Below, piece by piece: positions 36,119 to 44,397 of a stretch of 64,000 nucleotides of DNA (the first letter of the stretch is position 1; the number at the start of each line of letters is the position of its first letter). The stretch is from CAIYOL01 sp964507485 (GTDB lineage Bacteria; Planctomycetota; Phycisphaerae; Sedimentisphaerales; Anaerobacaceae): assembly GCA_964507485.1 (NCBI GenBank), contig CAZDQP010000002.1, forward strand, positions 1 to 64,000. The letters run 5' to 3'. The position numbers and the translations under genes were made by a program. The notes beneath the pieces were generated by a model, which saw nothing but the letters and a program-made list of their open reading frames with translations, was not told the origin of the DNA and searched no databases.

Positions 36119-37012
36119 TTATATCCCGTAATACTTCTTCCAAGCTTCAAAATGCAACTTTGCGTACAAAGTTCCTTCGATGTCACACTGTGTACAAGGT
36201 GCTTTGCTGCGGTCCTCATTAATAAGCCGCAGCCGTACCTCTTTCATTATGTCCGAATTCCATATCTCGAAGATATTATTCTTATGCAGGTTTCCAACGA
36301 CCAGTTTTTTCTCCCAGTCACAGGGACAAATCATTACATCTCCGTCATAATCGATTATCATCTTATGAAATGGATAATAACAACTTCGTTTAAGCGGTTC
36401 TTTCAACGGCACAACCTTATATTGCTCAAGATTAACCGAGCCTCCTCTATTATTAATGGTCAGGCCGAAATTCTGGTCGGCTGAGAGGTAACGCTCTCTG
36501 ATAACAAATTGCTCATCGGATAGGCCGCACTCTTGCTGTATCTTCCGAAAATGAGGAATCTGCTCTGGGCCGTCATACATACTTACTTTCATATTGTCCA
36601 AACCGGCTTCAAACAACGCGTGCGTATTCTCAACAGTCGAAAAATCACCGTTGGTTAGAATGTCCAAAAAACAATAAGGACAGTACTGCTTGGTCAGCCG
36701 CACCAAATCTAATAACTTCTTGTGCATAAGCGGTTCACTCAATCCACAAAACGACAAACGGCCCCTAAAATTAACACTGGCTAAATCCTTCAGAAGAGCT
36801 TCATAAAATTCCAAAGACATATATTCTCTCTTGTTGGGAAACAGCTTACGGTCAGCTTTAGGACAGAAAAAACATCTCCTGTTGCAGATGCCACAGATAT
36901 TTATTTCCAAATTTGTGAACGGCGGAACATCACCAAGCCAGTTTGATTTGTCCAAAATATGGGTGTCGTAGATGTCCCTGGTAACAACAATATTTTTATC
37001 AAAGAACTTCAT
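36119..37012 (-). CDS. Radical SAM/SPASM protein (paralogue 2)
   Basis: A 297-residue paralogue of the 33157-34056 product. The radical SAM motif is CNRRCFFC (Cys43, 47, 50), and FCGLSEPLMH takes the place of the GGEP-like block. VSMYDGPEQIPHF corresponds to SMYDGPHQVDYF of the other copy, and the ends match (CTQCDIEGTLYAKLH versus CDRCNVNGTLHGKNH). The C-terminal region has the SPASM cysteine pattern (CYY, CPCD, CTQC). Two diverged copies flanking the isomerase and oxidoreductase genes suggest successive or heteromeric action on related intermediates. No precursor peptide is evident. Confidence 0.85.
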   Translation of the reverse strand: MKFFDKNIVVTRDIYDTHILDKSNWLGDVPPFTNLEINICGICNRRCFFCPKADRKLFPNKREYMSLEFYEALLKDLASVNFRGRLSFCGLSEPLMHKKLLDLVRLTKQYCPYCFLDILTNGDFSTVENTHALFEAGLDNMKVSMYDGPEQIPHFRKIQQECGLSDEQFVIRERYLSADQNFGLTINNRGGSVNLEQYKVVPLKEPLKRSCYYPFHKMIIDYDGDVMICPCDWEKKLVVGNLHKNNIFEIWNSDIMKEVRLRLINEDRSKAPCTQCDIEGTLYAKLHFEAWKKYYGI

Positions 37013-37057
37013 TTAGTCCTCTCCTTATGATTTTATGTGTTTGACCTAAAAAACCAG

Positions 37058-39151
37058 CTACTTATGTATAGAATCAAACGAATCGGCACCTTTCTTCTTT
37101 GTGTCAATTTCCATTATACCTTTGGCCGGTTTGGCTTGATGCGATTCTGATATTGATGGTGACACCAGAGCTCGTCTTCGATTCGCCGATGTGAAAACAC
37201 GAAACGCTTTTCTATACTTGGTCAGACCAGTCTCACGCATAGCCCATATATCTTCGTAAAAACTATAACCACGTATCCTCAAGGTCAAATCGACTGGGGT
37301 CCCGAGTTTGTAGGCAGATAATGGCCTGCTGTAATTATCTGCAATCCAACCACGCACATCAAACGGACTTTTAACGATTACCTCAAGCGGTACCTTGCGG
37401 TGTATAGGAATAAACGAATTGAATACTATTTCTTCTATTACCGCCAGCTCCTCTTTAAAACCATCAGGCAAACTACCTGATTGTTTTTTACAAATCGCCG
37501 TACCAATAGCAGCTATTTCATCAATTACCTGGGAGAATTTGTCAGCCATCAAAAGCTCTATCATTATCTTTCTCCTCAGGTCATAGAAACCCAATATTTC
37601 TTCGCCTTTGGCGATTTTCTTTCGCACATAATCCACAACCTGTTCGGGAGTATCATGGAGAAATTCCCGTATCCCTTCTTCATACTTTGCTGCGGTCGTC
37701 GATAGTATCGGGCAGATATCAGGGCTTTCAACAATCCGCATAAGAAGCTCGGAAGTACGAATACCGTGACATTCAAGAAAAAATAAGAATTCTTTCAGAT
37801 AGCTTCGGTAATGGGCAAAATCAAGGAGATAAATAAATCGCAGAGTCTTGAAATGTTCCTCTTTGGAAATTGTATTATTAGCTACCACCCATTCGTCTAT
37901 CTCGACATTTTCCAAAGCTGGATGCTTAGTATAACCCTTTTCGGCCATCGCAAACATTGTTCGAACACCATATTTGGCACGGTCTTGCGGAGTATCCATC
38001 TCGGTACCTTTCAGAATCTGCAGCGGCTGAATCTCCATACTCTCAAATCTATGGTCTATCAACTTCTGAACAGAAGAAAGAAACGTCTTCACCGTCTCTC
38101 CCGGAAGCATAAATATCAGCTCGCTCACAAGAATCAGATTATTCTGGCGTGCAAAACTGATAACATCCTGCACTTCTTGTTCATTGAGATTGACCCGTTG
38201 TATGTTTTTAAGCACTTGTGGTGTCAATGACTGGTAGCTGATACAAAGTGGTATAATCTCTCGCATTAGCCAGACAATTTTCTTTACCCGCTTAGTGGGG
38301 TGTTTGTCTGTGTAAATCGAGCCGCTCTGAGGAAAACCTGTTTCTTCCCTCTTTTTCATAAGGTATTCAACAATTTCGAGATGACTCGGTAAAAGCCCTA
38401 AATTTTCATCAGCAAATCGCATAAAAGAATTTTTCGTTCGCGCAGCTACATAATCAATTTCCGCCTTAACCCGTTCTGAATCGAACGATTTTAATTTACA
38501 CCAATTCTTCCTGCCAGATGCGCAGAACGTACACCGATATGGACAACCTCGTGTAATCTGGATACTCGGCATATAGTCAATATCGCTTAAAAAGCGGTCC
38601 ATCAAACCATCAAAGTATGGCGATGGAATTTCATTGATATCACCTTCAAAGCGGTCTATCACTTCACCCCATACATCAGATGTGTCAGGTTTAAGTGAAA
38701 GACAACCTCTAATCATAGTCCGCCGCACTTTTTTAGGGTCGCTGAAATTCAAAATCGTTCCCATCAGGTTTGCTGCAGGCATTTCACCTTCGTTCGGCAG
38801 ATAAAAATCAACTTGCCGATTCTCCTGCAAATCCTTATCTAACATCCCCGGGAAAGGTGAGGCATCAGGCCCACCAATTGCTATCAGCGTATCCGGACAA
38901 CGCTCACGGATGTACTTAGCTGTGTTAAGAGTGAGCTTGGTATTCCAGCAGTAGGAACCAAAAGCCACAAAGTGAGGAGTCTTGTCCTTGAGCGCATCAT
39001 ATATTTCTTCAAACCGGCGGAATAAATAGACTTCAATCTCATTTCCAAATCGCTTCTTTAAATATGCAGCGACATAACCCATGCCAATTGGTATAGAATT
39101 TCGCAAATAACGATAATAGGAGTTTTGTAAATCTGCCAGGAATACAATCAT
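37058..39151 (-). CDS. Long radical SAM protein with cobalamin-type domain
   Basis: 697 residues. The N-terminal ~150 residues have the B12-binding fold pattern (MGYVAAYLKKRFG, LIAIGGPDASPFPG, and YLPNEGEMPAANLM). The radical SAM motif is TRGCPYRCTFCASG (Cys203, 207, 210). FADENLGLLPSHLEIVEYL and ELIFMLPGETVKTFLSSV are later core blocks. A long C-terminal region (about 420-697) has no recognised domain and is shared in style with the 53771-55744 product. Together they look like a distinct subfamily. The last ~40 residues are low-complexity. Chemistry and substrate are unknown; class B-type methylation or rearrangement of a sugar is possible. Confidence 0.85.
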   Translation of the reverse strand: MIVFLADLQNSYYRYLRNSIPIGMGYVAAYLKKRFGNEIEVYLFRRFEEIYDALKDKTPHFVAFGSYCWNTKLTLNTAKYIRERCPDTLIAIGGPDASPFPGMLDKDLQENRQVDFYLPNEGEMPAANLMGTILNFSDPKKVRRTMIRGCLSLKPDTSDVWGEVIDRFEGDINEIPSPYFDGLMDRFLSDIDYMPSIQITRGCPYRCTFCASGRKNWCKLKSFDSERVKAEIDYVAARTKNSFMRFADENLGLLPSHLEIVEYLMKKREETGFPQSGSIYTDKHPTKRVKKIVWLMREIIPLCISYQSLTPQVLKNIQRVNLNEQEVQDVISFARQNNLILVSELIFMLPGETVKTFLSSVQKLIDHRFESMEIQPLQILKGTEMDTPQDRAKYGVRTMFAMAEKGYTKHPALENVEIDEWVVANNTISKEEHFKTLRFIYLLDFAHYRSYLKEFLFFLECHGIRTSELLMRIVESPDICPILSTTAAKYEEGIREFLHDTPEQVVDYVRKKIAKGEEILGFYDLRRKIMIELLMADKFSQVIDEIAAIGTAICKKQSGSLPDGFKEELAVIEEIVFNSFIPIHRKVPLEVIVKSPFDVRGWIADNYSRPLSAYKLGTPVDLTLRIRGYSFYEDIWAMRETGLTKYRKAFRVFTSANRRRALVSPSISESHQAKPAKGIMEIDTKKKGADSFDSIHK

Positions 39152-39174
39152 TTCTCAATACTCTATAAAAAGTT

Positions 39175-40371
39175 TCATTTTCTTTTTTCTATTTTGTACT
39201 TACGACTTATATGGTCTGTTATTTGAACACTGGACGGAATCCCTGCCTGCCCGGAAGCTATTGCACAATTCGAGATATATGCATCATATTCTTCTTTGTT
39301 GACTTTCAAGGACCTTACGGTTTCCCTGATACTGGATTCACTGCTCTCAAAAATATCCAGGACAGGAAACGAGAACAACTTCTGAAACGCTTTGCAATTA
39401 TTCTTTGCAAAATCATTAAAAAGACTACCTGTCAACTGAATGATTTTCTTGCCGTAAAGAACAGCTGTGTTGATGGCCGTAGTTTCATGAAAAAGCACAA
39501 GCTCAGCCTTTGCTATGAACTCTTCCGTTCTATATTTAACAGTCTTTCTGCTCCCGTAATCCTCTTGGAGATTATCGTCATTGTATTTAGGGTGTAAACA
39601 AACCACTACTTCCTTGTCGAGGGCTGATCCGATTACATCCAAGACTCTGTTTAAATTCGTATAGTACAAATTCCTTTCGATAGGTTGAAAACCAAACCTT
39701 GTCTGGTCTTCAGTATAAGGCAATACGGAATCCAGAAAAACAATATAATCATTTGACACCTTCAAATCACTAAGCAAAAAGGCGTCGTAAAATCTACTGT
39801 TAGTAATGACTACTTCGCTTTTTTTATACCTTCCTTTTCTTGAGTTCAGGATTTTCTCTGCCTTGTCTCTACGAGAAATAAAAAGAACATCAACATCATG
39901 CAAAAAACATTTTACTCCCATGTATCGTAAAAAACGTAAATAAAGGAATTTTACTTTACTCCACATACGAACAAAAAAAGGTTCCTTTTTAGCTTTGTTG
40001 TATAGGAATTTTACGATCGTTGAGTGCGTGTGAACATACACAAGAGGAATTGAATATTTTCTTAAATAATGATGAATCCACCAATCTGGCCATGTTTCTG
40101 AAAAATAGCATATCGCAACTACTTCATTAAACCTAAGAAATCTTTTAAAATCGGAAAGATTTTTAGGAACTATATATGTAAAATTAGCCGGTAGTGCAGA
40201 AGGAGCACCGTTGCTATCAGGATCACCAATAAATTTTGACGTGAAAATTTTACTCACATTTATAAAAAACAGATGTTCAAATTCTTTGGAAAATTGCTCA
40301 TGAAGACCTTTAAAAAGGCCACAGGTTGTTTCAACATTGCCGCTGCGGATGAAACATATTTGTCTGCTCAT
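39175..40371 (-). CDS. Putative GT-B-like polysaccharide biosynthesis protein
   Basis: A 398-residue protein of unknown specific function. The C-terminal half resembles GT-B glycosyltransferases of capsule type: VVVCLHPKYNDDN, AELVLFHETTAINTAVLYGKKIIQL, and the final helices resemble regions that bind CMP- or UDP-sugars in polysialyltransferase- or capsule-like enzymes. The N-terminal half has VYVHTHSTIVKF but lacks the GT4 glycine motif. There is no signal peptide. Its ATG overlaps the stop of the preceding gene by 4 nt (ATGA), so the two are made together and may be partner transferases, for example for the nonulosonate. Confidence 0.5.
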   Translation of the reverse strand: MSRQICFIRSGNVETTCGLFKGLHEQFSKEFEHLFFINVSKIFTSKFIGDPDSNGAPSALPANFTYIVPKNLSDFKRFLRFNEVVAICYFSETWPDWWIHHYLRKYSIPLVYVHTHSTIVKFLYNKAKKEPFFVRMWSKVKFLYLRFLRYMGVKCFLHDVDVLFISRRDKAEKILNSRKGRYKKSEVVITNSRFYDAFLLSDLKVSNDYIVFLDSVLPYTEDQTRFGFQPIERNLYYTNLNRVLDVIGSALDKEVVVCLHPKYNDDNLQEDYGSRKTVKYRTEEFIAKAELVLFHETTAINTAVLYGKKIIQLTGSLFNDFAKNNCKAFQKLFSFPVLDIFESSESSIRETVRSLKVNKEEYDAYISNCAIASGQAGIPSSVQITDHISRKYKIEKRK

Positions 40372-42107
40372 AGAACGCCTTCTGCCTTCAACTGCCTCAT
40401 ATCAAAATACTGTGTCCAGGAATCGTCTAAAACAAACTGCGAAATTTCCTTTGTTTGGGCCAACATCGCTTCAGTTTGTTCTTTGTTTCGAAATTGTTCC
40501 GCAGCTCTCCGCCACAACTGCTCTTCAAACTCGTCGTTCCATTCTTTAAGGTCAGCAACATCAAAGTTTGGAAAAAAACAATTATTTACTGCATCATTAT
40601 AAAGGCAAAAATTAAAATATGCCACAATCTTCGCAGCCTTCACTTGCTGTTGGTTAAGTTTAGATATTTGATTAATATTCTCAAGACACCTTTCATATGC
40701 ACTAACACTCTCAGGCTCAATTGTAAAGCCAAAATTGCTGTACAAAGACGGACCGCCGAGAACACACGGAACTCCCTGGGTTGCGTTTTCAAGTCCTGCA
40801 GTTCCCATACAGGTTATTAAAACATTTGCCAAATACCGCACAGAACGCGCGTTAAAATCATCATTGCTTCTAAGAAAACAGATATGGTCGGCCTTTACCG
40901 GTTCAAATACTTCCTCAAGATTTACATCTTTATGAGGGTAATATTTTGCTGAAGGATGTTCTTTGAATATCCAATTTACTGTTTTAACAGTCTGTGCAAT
41001 CTTAAGAGTATACAGAAACCAGCGATAATAGTCCTGAAACAGCATCGATTTCGAAAAGTGTGAATGTGGGAAATCGTTAAACGCATGCAGCATAACGAAT
41101 GCTACTGGTTTTGTGCGGTCTAGGTTATACTCGTCGCAAAATGAGTTTTTGTCAGAAAATGTTCTCTTTGTGTGGTCATAAGCAAAAGACGCATCTCGGT
41201 CATTCAATTCATGATTGAATCTGCGTTCTAAATGGTTTTCGATGATTTTAGTAATTGTTCCATTATCCTTTTCCATCATTAACTTGAAATACTTATATTC
41301 AAGCTTGCCGCTATACACACCAAAGTCTTCAAACCTTCGATATTTCTTTATTACAGTCTGATTTGAGCCAAGTCGATGAAAAACCTCGATATTATTCTTA
41401 AGGATATACCTGCAGAAAACTCCGGAGGCTAACCCAACAACATGCGCAAAAACAGAGGAGCGAATATCATACCTTTTAATAATGTCTTTGATACAATATC
41501 TATAGAAAAAAAGCTGTTGCAGCCGACGCAACGTCCTATGGTCTATGGCATCTAAAGTAGCATAACCTTCTGCGAGCAGTGCATCATATATTAAGTCTCC
41601 GAAGCATATCCCATCTACTTCAAAGGCCAACAAATCCTTAGGAGTCTTAATAGTTCGATACGCTCTGGCTGCTGCTCTTCTGGCCAGTATATTCATTAAC
41701 TTACATCGCCAGCCACGCATGTAATAGAAGAATTCTGAGTTAGGATATGACCTCAGAAGACGATTTCTCGAATTATTCAAATTTATCTGCGCCACACTAT
41801 TATTTAATGAACGTCTCAAAAAAAGAAGGTTCAAACTCTTGGCCTGCGCCACTATGGACGCAAATGATGCAGTGCAAAGGGAAATGACAGAAAGTCTTTC
41901 GTCAAGGACTAAAACATATCCGGAAGAATGCAATTGTTTGCTCCCTTTTGAATACTTTTGCCAAAAAAGACTGTTGTTTTTTATAAATTCCCGATGTCCG
42001 GCAGATAAAGAACGAGGAAAAATCCAGCAATAAATTCGGGCAAGATAACTTTGTATCCAAACTGGCATCTTGCCGTATATTATCTTGAGAAATTGCTTTA
42101 AACTCAT
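40368..42107 (-). CDS. Putative GT-B-like polysaccharide biosynthesis protein
   Basis: 579 residues, function not recognised with certainty. The C-terminal half carries WIFKEHPSAKYYP, then LITCMGTAGLENATQGVPCV, then GPSLYSNFGFTIEP. These are the pattern of capsule-synthesis (Kdo/capsule polysaccharide) GT-B enzymes, in which a conserved His-Pro and a Gly-rich loop bind the nucleotide sugar. The N-terminal ~270 residues have no obvious motif but are rich in Arg/Tyr. It is coupled to the next gene through an ATGA overlap, and it starts a sub-run after a 164-nt gap, one of the larger breaks in the operon. A CMP-sugar donor is possible but unproven. Confidence 0.5.
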   Translation of the reverse strand: MSLKQFLKIIYGKMPVWIQSYLARIYCWIFPRSLSAGHREFIKNNSLFWQKYSKGSKQLHSSGYVLVLDERLSVISLCTASFASIVAQAKSLNLLFLRRSLNNSVAQINLNNSRNRLLRSYPNSEFFYYMRGWRCKLMNILARRAAARAYRTIKTPKDLLAFEVDGICFGDLIYDALLAEGYATLDAIDHRTLRRLQQLFFYRYCIKDIIKRYDIRSSVFAHVVGLASGVFCRYILKNNIEVFHRLGSNQTVIKKYRRFEDFGVYSGKLEYKYFKLMMEKDNGTITKIIENHLERRFNHELNDRDASFAYDHTKRTFSDKNSFCDEYNLDRTKPVAFVMLHAFNDFPHSHFSKSMLFQDYYRWFLYTLKIAQTVKTVNWIFKEHPSAKYYPHKDVNLEEVFEPVKADHICFLRSNDDFNARSVRYLANVLITCMGTAGLENATQGVPCVLGGPSLYSNFGFTIEPESVSAYERCLENINQISKLNQQQVKAAKIVAYFNFCLYNDAVNNCFFPNFDVADLKEWNDEFEEQLWRRAAEQFRNKEQTEAMLAQTKEISQFVLDDSWTQYFDMRQLKAEGVL

Positions 42108-42271
42108 ATATGAACTTCAGCGAAGCCGAAATGGGTTTCATCAATTTTTCGACCAGCCCTTGTCATCCATAGGTTGGCAGGAATTTGATTAAATTGCAAA
42201 TTTAGCTGTTTTAAAAAGATATTTAACGAAAACCACTTATAATTCCCATATGTACGTAAACATGTGACAAT

Positions 42272-42982
42272 CTACTTTTTGTCGCCGGTAGACTTGGACA
42301 ATTGTGAAAGCCCTTCAAGATGAACCGGGGACAATAAATTACGCTCACTTAAGTAAGCCCTGTCACAAACAATCTTTTTAGTATCCCACTTAAGACTATT
42401 AAGGCAAAACCGCCAAATATCCTCCTGTTTTTCAATCAATTGCAATTGGCGAATCATATTCTCATCGAGTTTATCTCTGGGAATAATGACTACACCTCCA
42501 TCATCGCAGACTGCGACGCCACCATCGTACTTTCTTAAAATCTTGGTCTTTTTATCTTTCGGAAAAGGTCTTGCTTTTTTGTTAAAACAACCCAGTGGTG
42601 TACATCCTTTGGCCCAAACTGGAAATCTCTCTCTAACGATTCCGGCCATATCACGAACCATTCCATCAACAATAATCGCTTCGGCGCGACGATAAAACAG
42701 TATGTATTTGGAAACAAGCTCCCCAAATACGGCACGATCATGACAGCTATGAATAAATACTGCTGGAATCTCCCCTGCTTCTACCCTCCTCATCTGCTCA
42801 TGGACGGTATAATTAGATTCATAAGCAGCAAAAACACATCTTACTTTTCCTACTTTATGCAGCCCCCTATTAATAGGAAGAACTCCTGGCAAAACACCTG
42901 TCTTAGACAGAGCATCAGCTACCTCGGTAGTAGAAACCCGGTTAACAGCTATATATTGTATAATTTCCTGCAGGTAATCCAC
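42272..42982 (-). CDS. RraA-like aldolase-fold protein
   Basis: A 236-residue protein with the RraA/HMG-aldolase (PF03737) pattern: VSTTEVADALSKTGVLPG at the N-terminus, the core IIVDGMVRDMAGI, and GGVAVCDDGGVVIIP. Relatives are metal-dependent pyruvate-releasing aldolases (4-hydroxy-4-methyl-2-oxoglutarate aldolase) or the RNase E inhibitor RraA. A GTG at 42982 is the start, with AAAGG upstream at a suitable distance. About 60 C-terminal residues are extra. In a locus that builds pyruvate-derived nonulosonic acids, a pyruvate-type aldolase acting on a sugar acid is a natural but unproven role. Confidence 0.8.
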   Translation of the reverse strand: MDYLQEIIQYIAVNRVSTTEVADALSKTGVLPGVLPINRGLHKVGKVRCVFAAYESNYTVHEQMRRVEAGEIPAVFIHSCHDRAVFGELVSKYILFYRRAEAIIVDGMVRDMAGIVRERFPVWAKGCTPLGCFNKKARPFPKDKKTKILRKYDGGVAVCDDGGVVIIPRDKLDENMIRQLQLIEKQEDIWRFCLNSLKWDTKKIVCDRAYLSERNLLSPVHLEGLSQLSKSTGDKK

Positions 42983-43000
42983 TGGAACAGACCTTTCTGT

Positions 43001-43633
43001 TTAACTTGTGGCGTGTTTGTATAATTGAATAGTAAACTCCCATAGGGGGTAATCATGGTACAGACTCACCCACCTGGTTAGACTCTTGGCAAAGCGAAAA
43101 ATGGCCTCAGGTGAATAATGGTAATTCTTTTTTGTTTGAAAGTCTACATAGCTTGACATAAAGTTAATACACGCCACCCCCCTCGCAAGTCCAAACATTT
43201 TTTTAATCATGTTCTTGGCATAGGCCTGATTACTTTGAATTTTAAAGTTCAATGCTCCAGAAAGTACAACAATATCAGCAGGCTTCAACCCTTCCATTTC
43301 CAAGATATCACCCACTAAAAATGTTATTCTGTCCGACGAAAACCTTTTCTTGGCATCATCAAGTAGAGGTTTACATATATCAATTCCAAGATAATCGAAA
43401 TCTCCTCGTGAGCGTTTGTTCAAAAATGGAACGAGGTCTCCTAATCCACAACCCACATCAATTATACTTTTACCCTTCGGGTTAATATTACGAAAGAGCA
43501 ATTCAAATCTCAAATACTGGTCCTCCGCACTGCCCCATCCGGCGGTTTTATGACTTCTACCAAACTTTTTATAGCGGTTACCGTAAAGATTCGTAATCTT
43601 ACGTTTTTCTGAAACCGTTATACATCTTTCCAA
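43001..43633 (-). CDS. SAM-dependent methyltransferase
   Basis: A 210-residue class I methyltransferase. SIIDVGCGLGDLVPFLNK is the SAM glycine motif, YLGIDICKPLLDDAKKRF the acidic strand, and DIVVLSGALNFK the following motif. The only usable start is a TTG at 43633; AAGGGA lies 8 nt upstream, which supports it, and the gene overlaps the amidohydrolase stop by 16 nt. It sits between an amidohydrolase and an RraA-like aldolase, so it may methylate an acyl or sugar-acid intermediate rather than a finished glycan. Acceptor unknown. Confidence 0.85.
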   Translation of the reverse strand: MERCITVSEKRKITNLYGNRYKKFGRSHKTAGWGSAEDQYLRFELLFRNINPKGKSIIDVGCGLGDLVPFLNKRSRGDFDYLGIDICKPLLDDAKKRFSSDRITFLVGDILEMEGLKPADIVVLSGALNFKIQSNQAYAKNMIKKMFGLARGVACINFMSSYVDFQTKKNYHYSPEAIFRFAKSLTRWVSLYHDYPLWEFTIQLYKHATS

Positions 43634-44397
43634 CGAAAAAATCCCTTAGCATTATGAAATAATATTTTCTCAATCTCGCGAGAGTTTACCGCCTTTTGCC
43701 TAAAAACACCAACTGTCTTAGTTAAAGCCTCCTCCACAGACCACTGCGGATAGTCCGAACCGTAGAATATACGGTCATATTCCAAGCTCTCTAAGCCACA
43801 AATAATATTTTCAATAACAGCATCACTTTTATAATACAACAACGAGAAGGAAATGTCGAAGAAGATATTCGGAATAGCTTTGGCCAGCATCACAAAATCC
43901 AAAACATAATGTCCACCCATATGAGCCATAACAATTTTGGTTCCCGGGCAGGATTGCGCAAGCAAAGCAAAATCTCTGGGACAAAATCCACATAAAATAA
44001 ATTTACCTCCCGGGAAAGTATCGATAATCACCGGTATACCCAACTCGCCCGCAAGGAGAACAAGGTCCTGAGTGCGCTCATCCAAAATAGAATAATTTTG
44101 TTCGCGTGGATGCAGTTTCAACCCAATGTAACCCAAGTTTCTTACACAATTGGTTAGTTGGTCACGTGCATTTTCCTCACACGGATTGATATTAACGAAC
44201 GCTGCTAATCTGTTACACGAACAAATAGCCTCGGCAACTTCTTCAACTGTCCAACGCTGCCATTGTAAGTGAAGGACCACGCCGCGACTAATACCACAAT
44301 CATCTAATTGGGTATTTAATTGATTGGCTGCATTAATGGCAGGCCCCGGTATTCTGTCATCCAGATGTAAATGCACATCTATAACTGCTCGTCTCAT
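43618..44397 (-). CDS. Amidohydrolase-family TIM-barrel protein
   Basis: A 259-residue amidohydrolase_2-type enzyme. DVHLHL (residues 7-12) provides the first two metal-ligand histidines, KLHPRE a third-strand histidine, and MAHMGGHYVLDF and YGSDYPQW the later metal and acid positions. Relatives are metal-dependent lactonases, hydrolases and decarboxylases (ACMSD type). It overlaps the methyltransferase downstream by 16 nt and shares one nucleotide with the ATP-grasp gene upstream. It is therefore part of a tightly packed four-gene block. It may hydrolyse or decarboxylate an acyl or sugar-acid intermediate, but the substrate is not predictable. Confidence 0.85.
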   Translation of the reverse strand: MRRAVIDVHLHLDDRIPGPAINAANQLNTQLDDCGISRGVVLHLQWQRWTVEEVAEAICSCNRLAAFVNINPCEENARDQLTNCVRNLGYIGLKLHPREQNYSILDERTQDLVLLAGELGIPVIIDTFPGGKFILCGFCPRDFALLAQSCPGTKIVMAHMGGHYVLDFVMLAKAIPNIFFDISFSLLYYKSDAVIENIICGLESLEYDRIFYGSDYPQWSVEEALTKTVGVFRQKAVNSREIEKILFHNAKGFFRWKDV

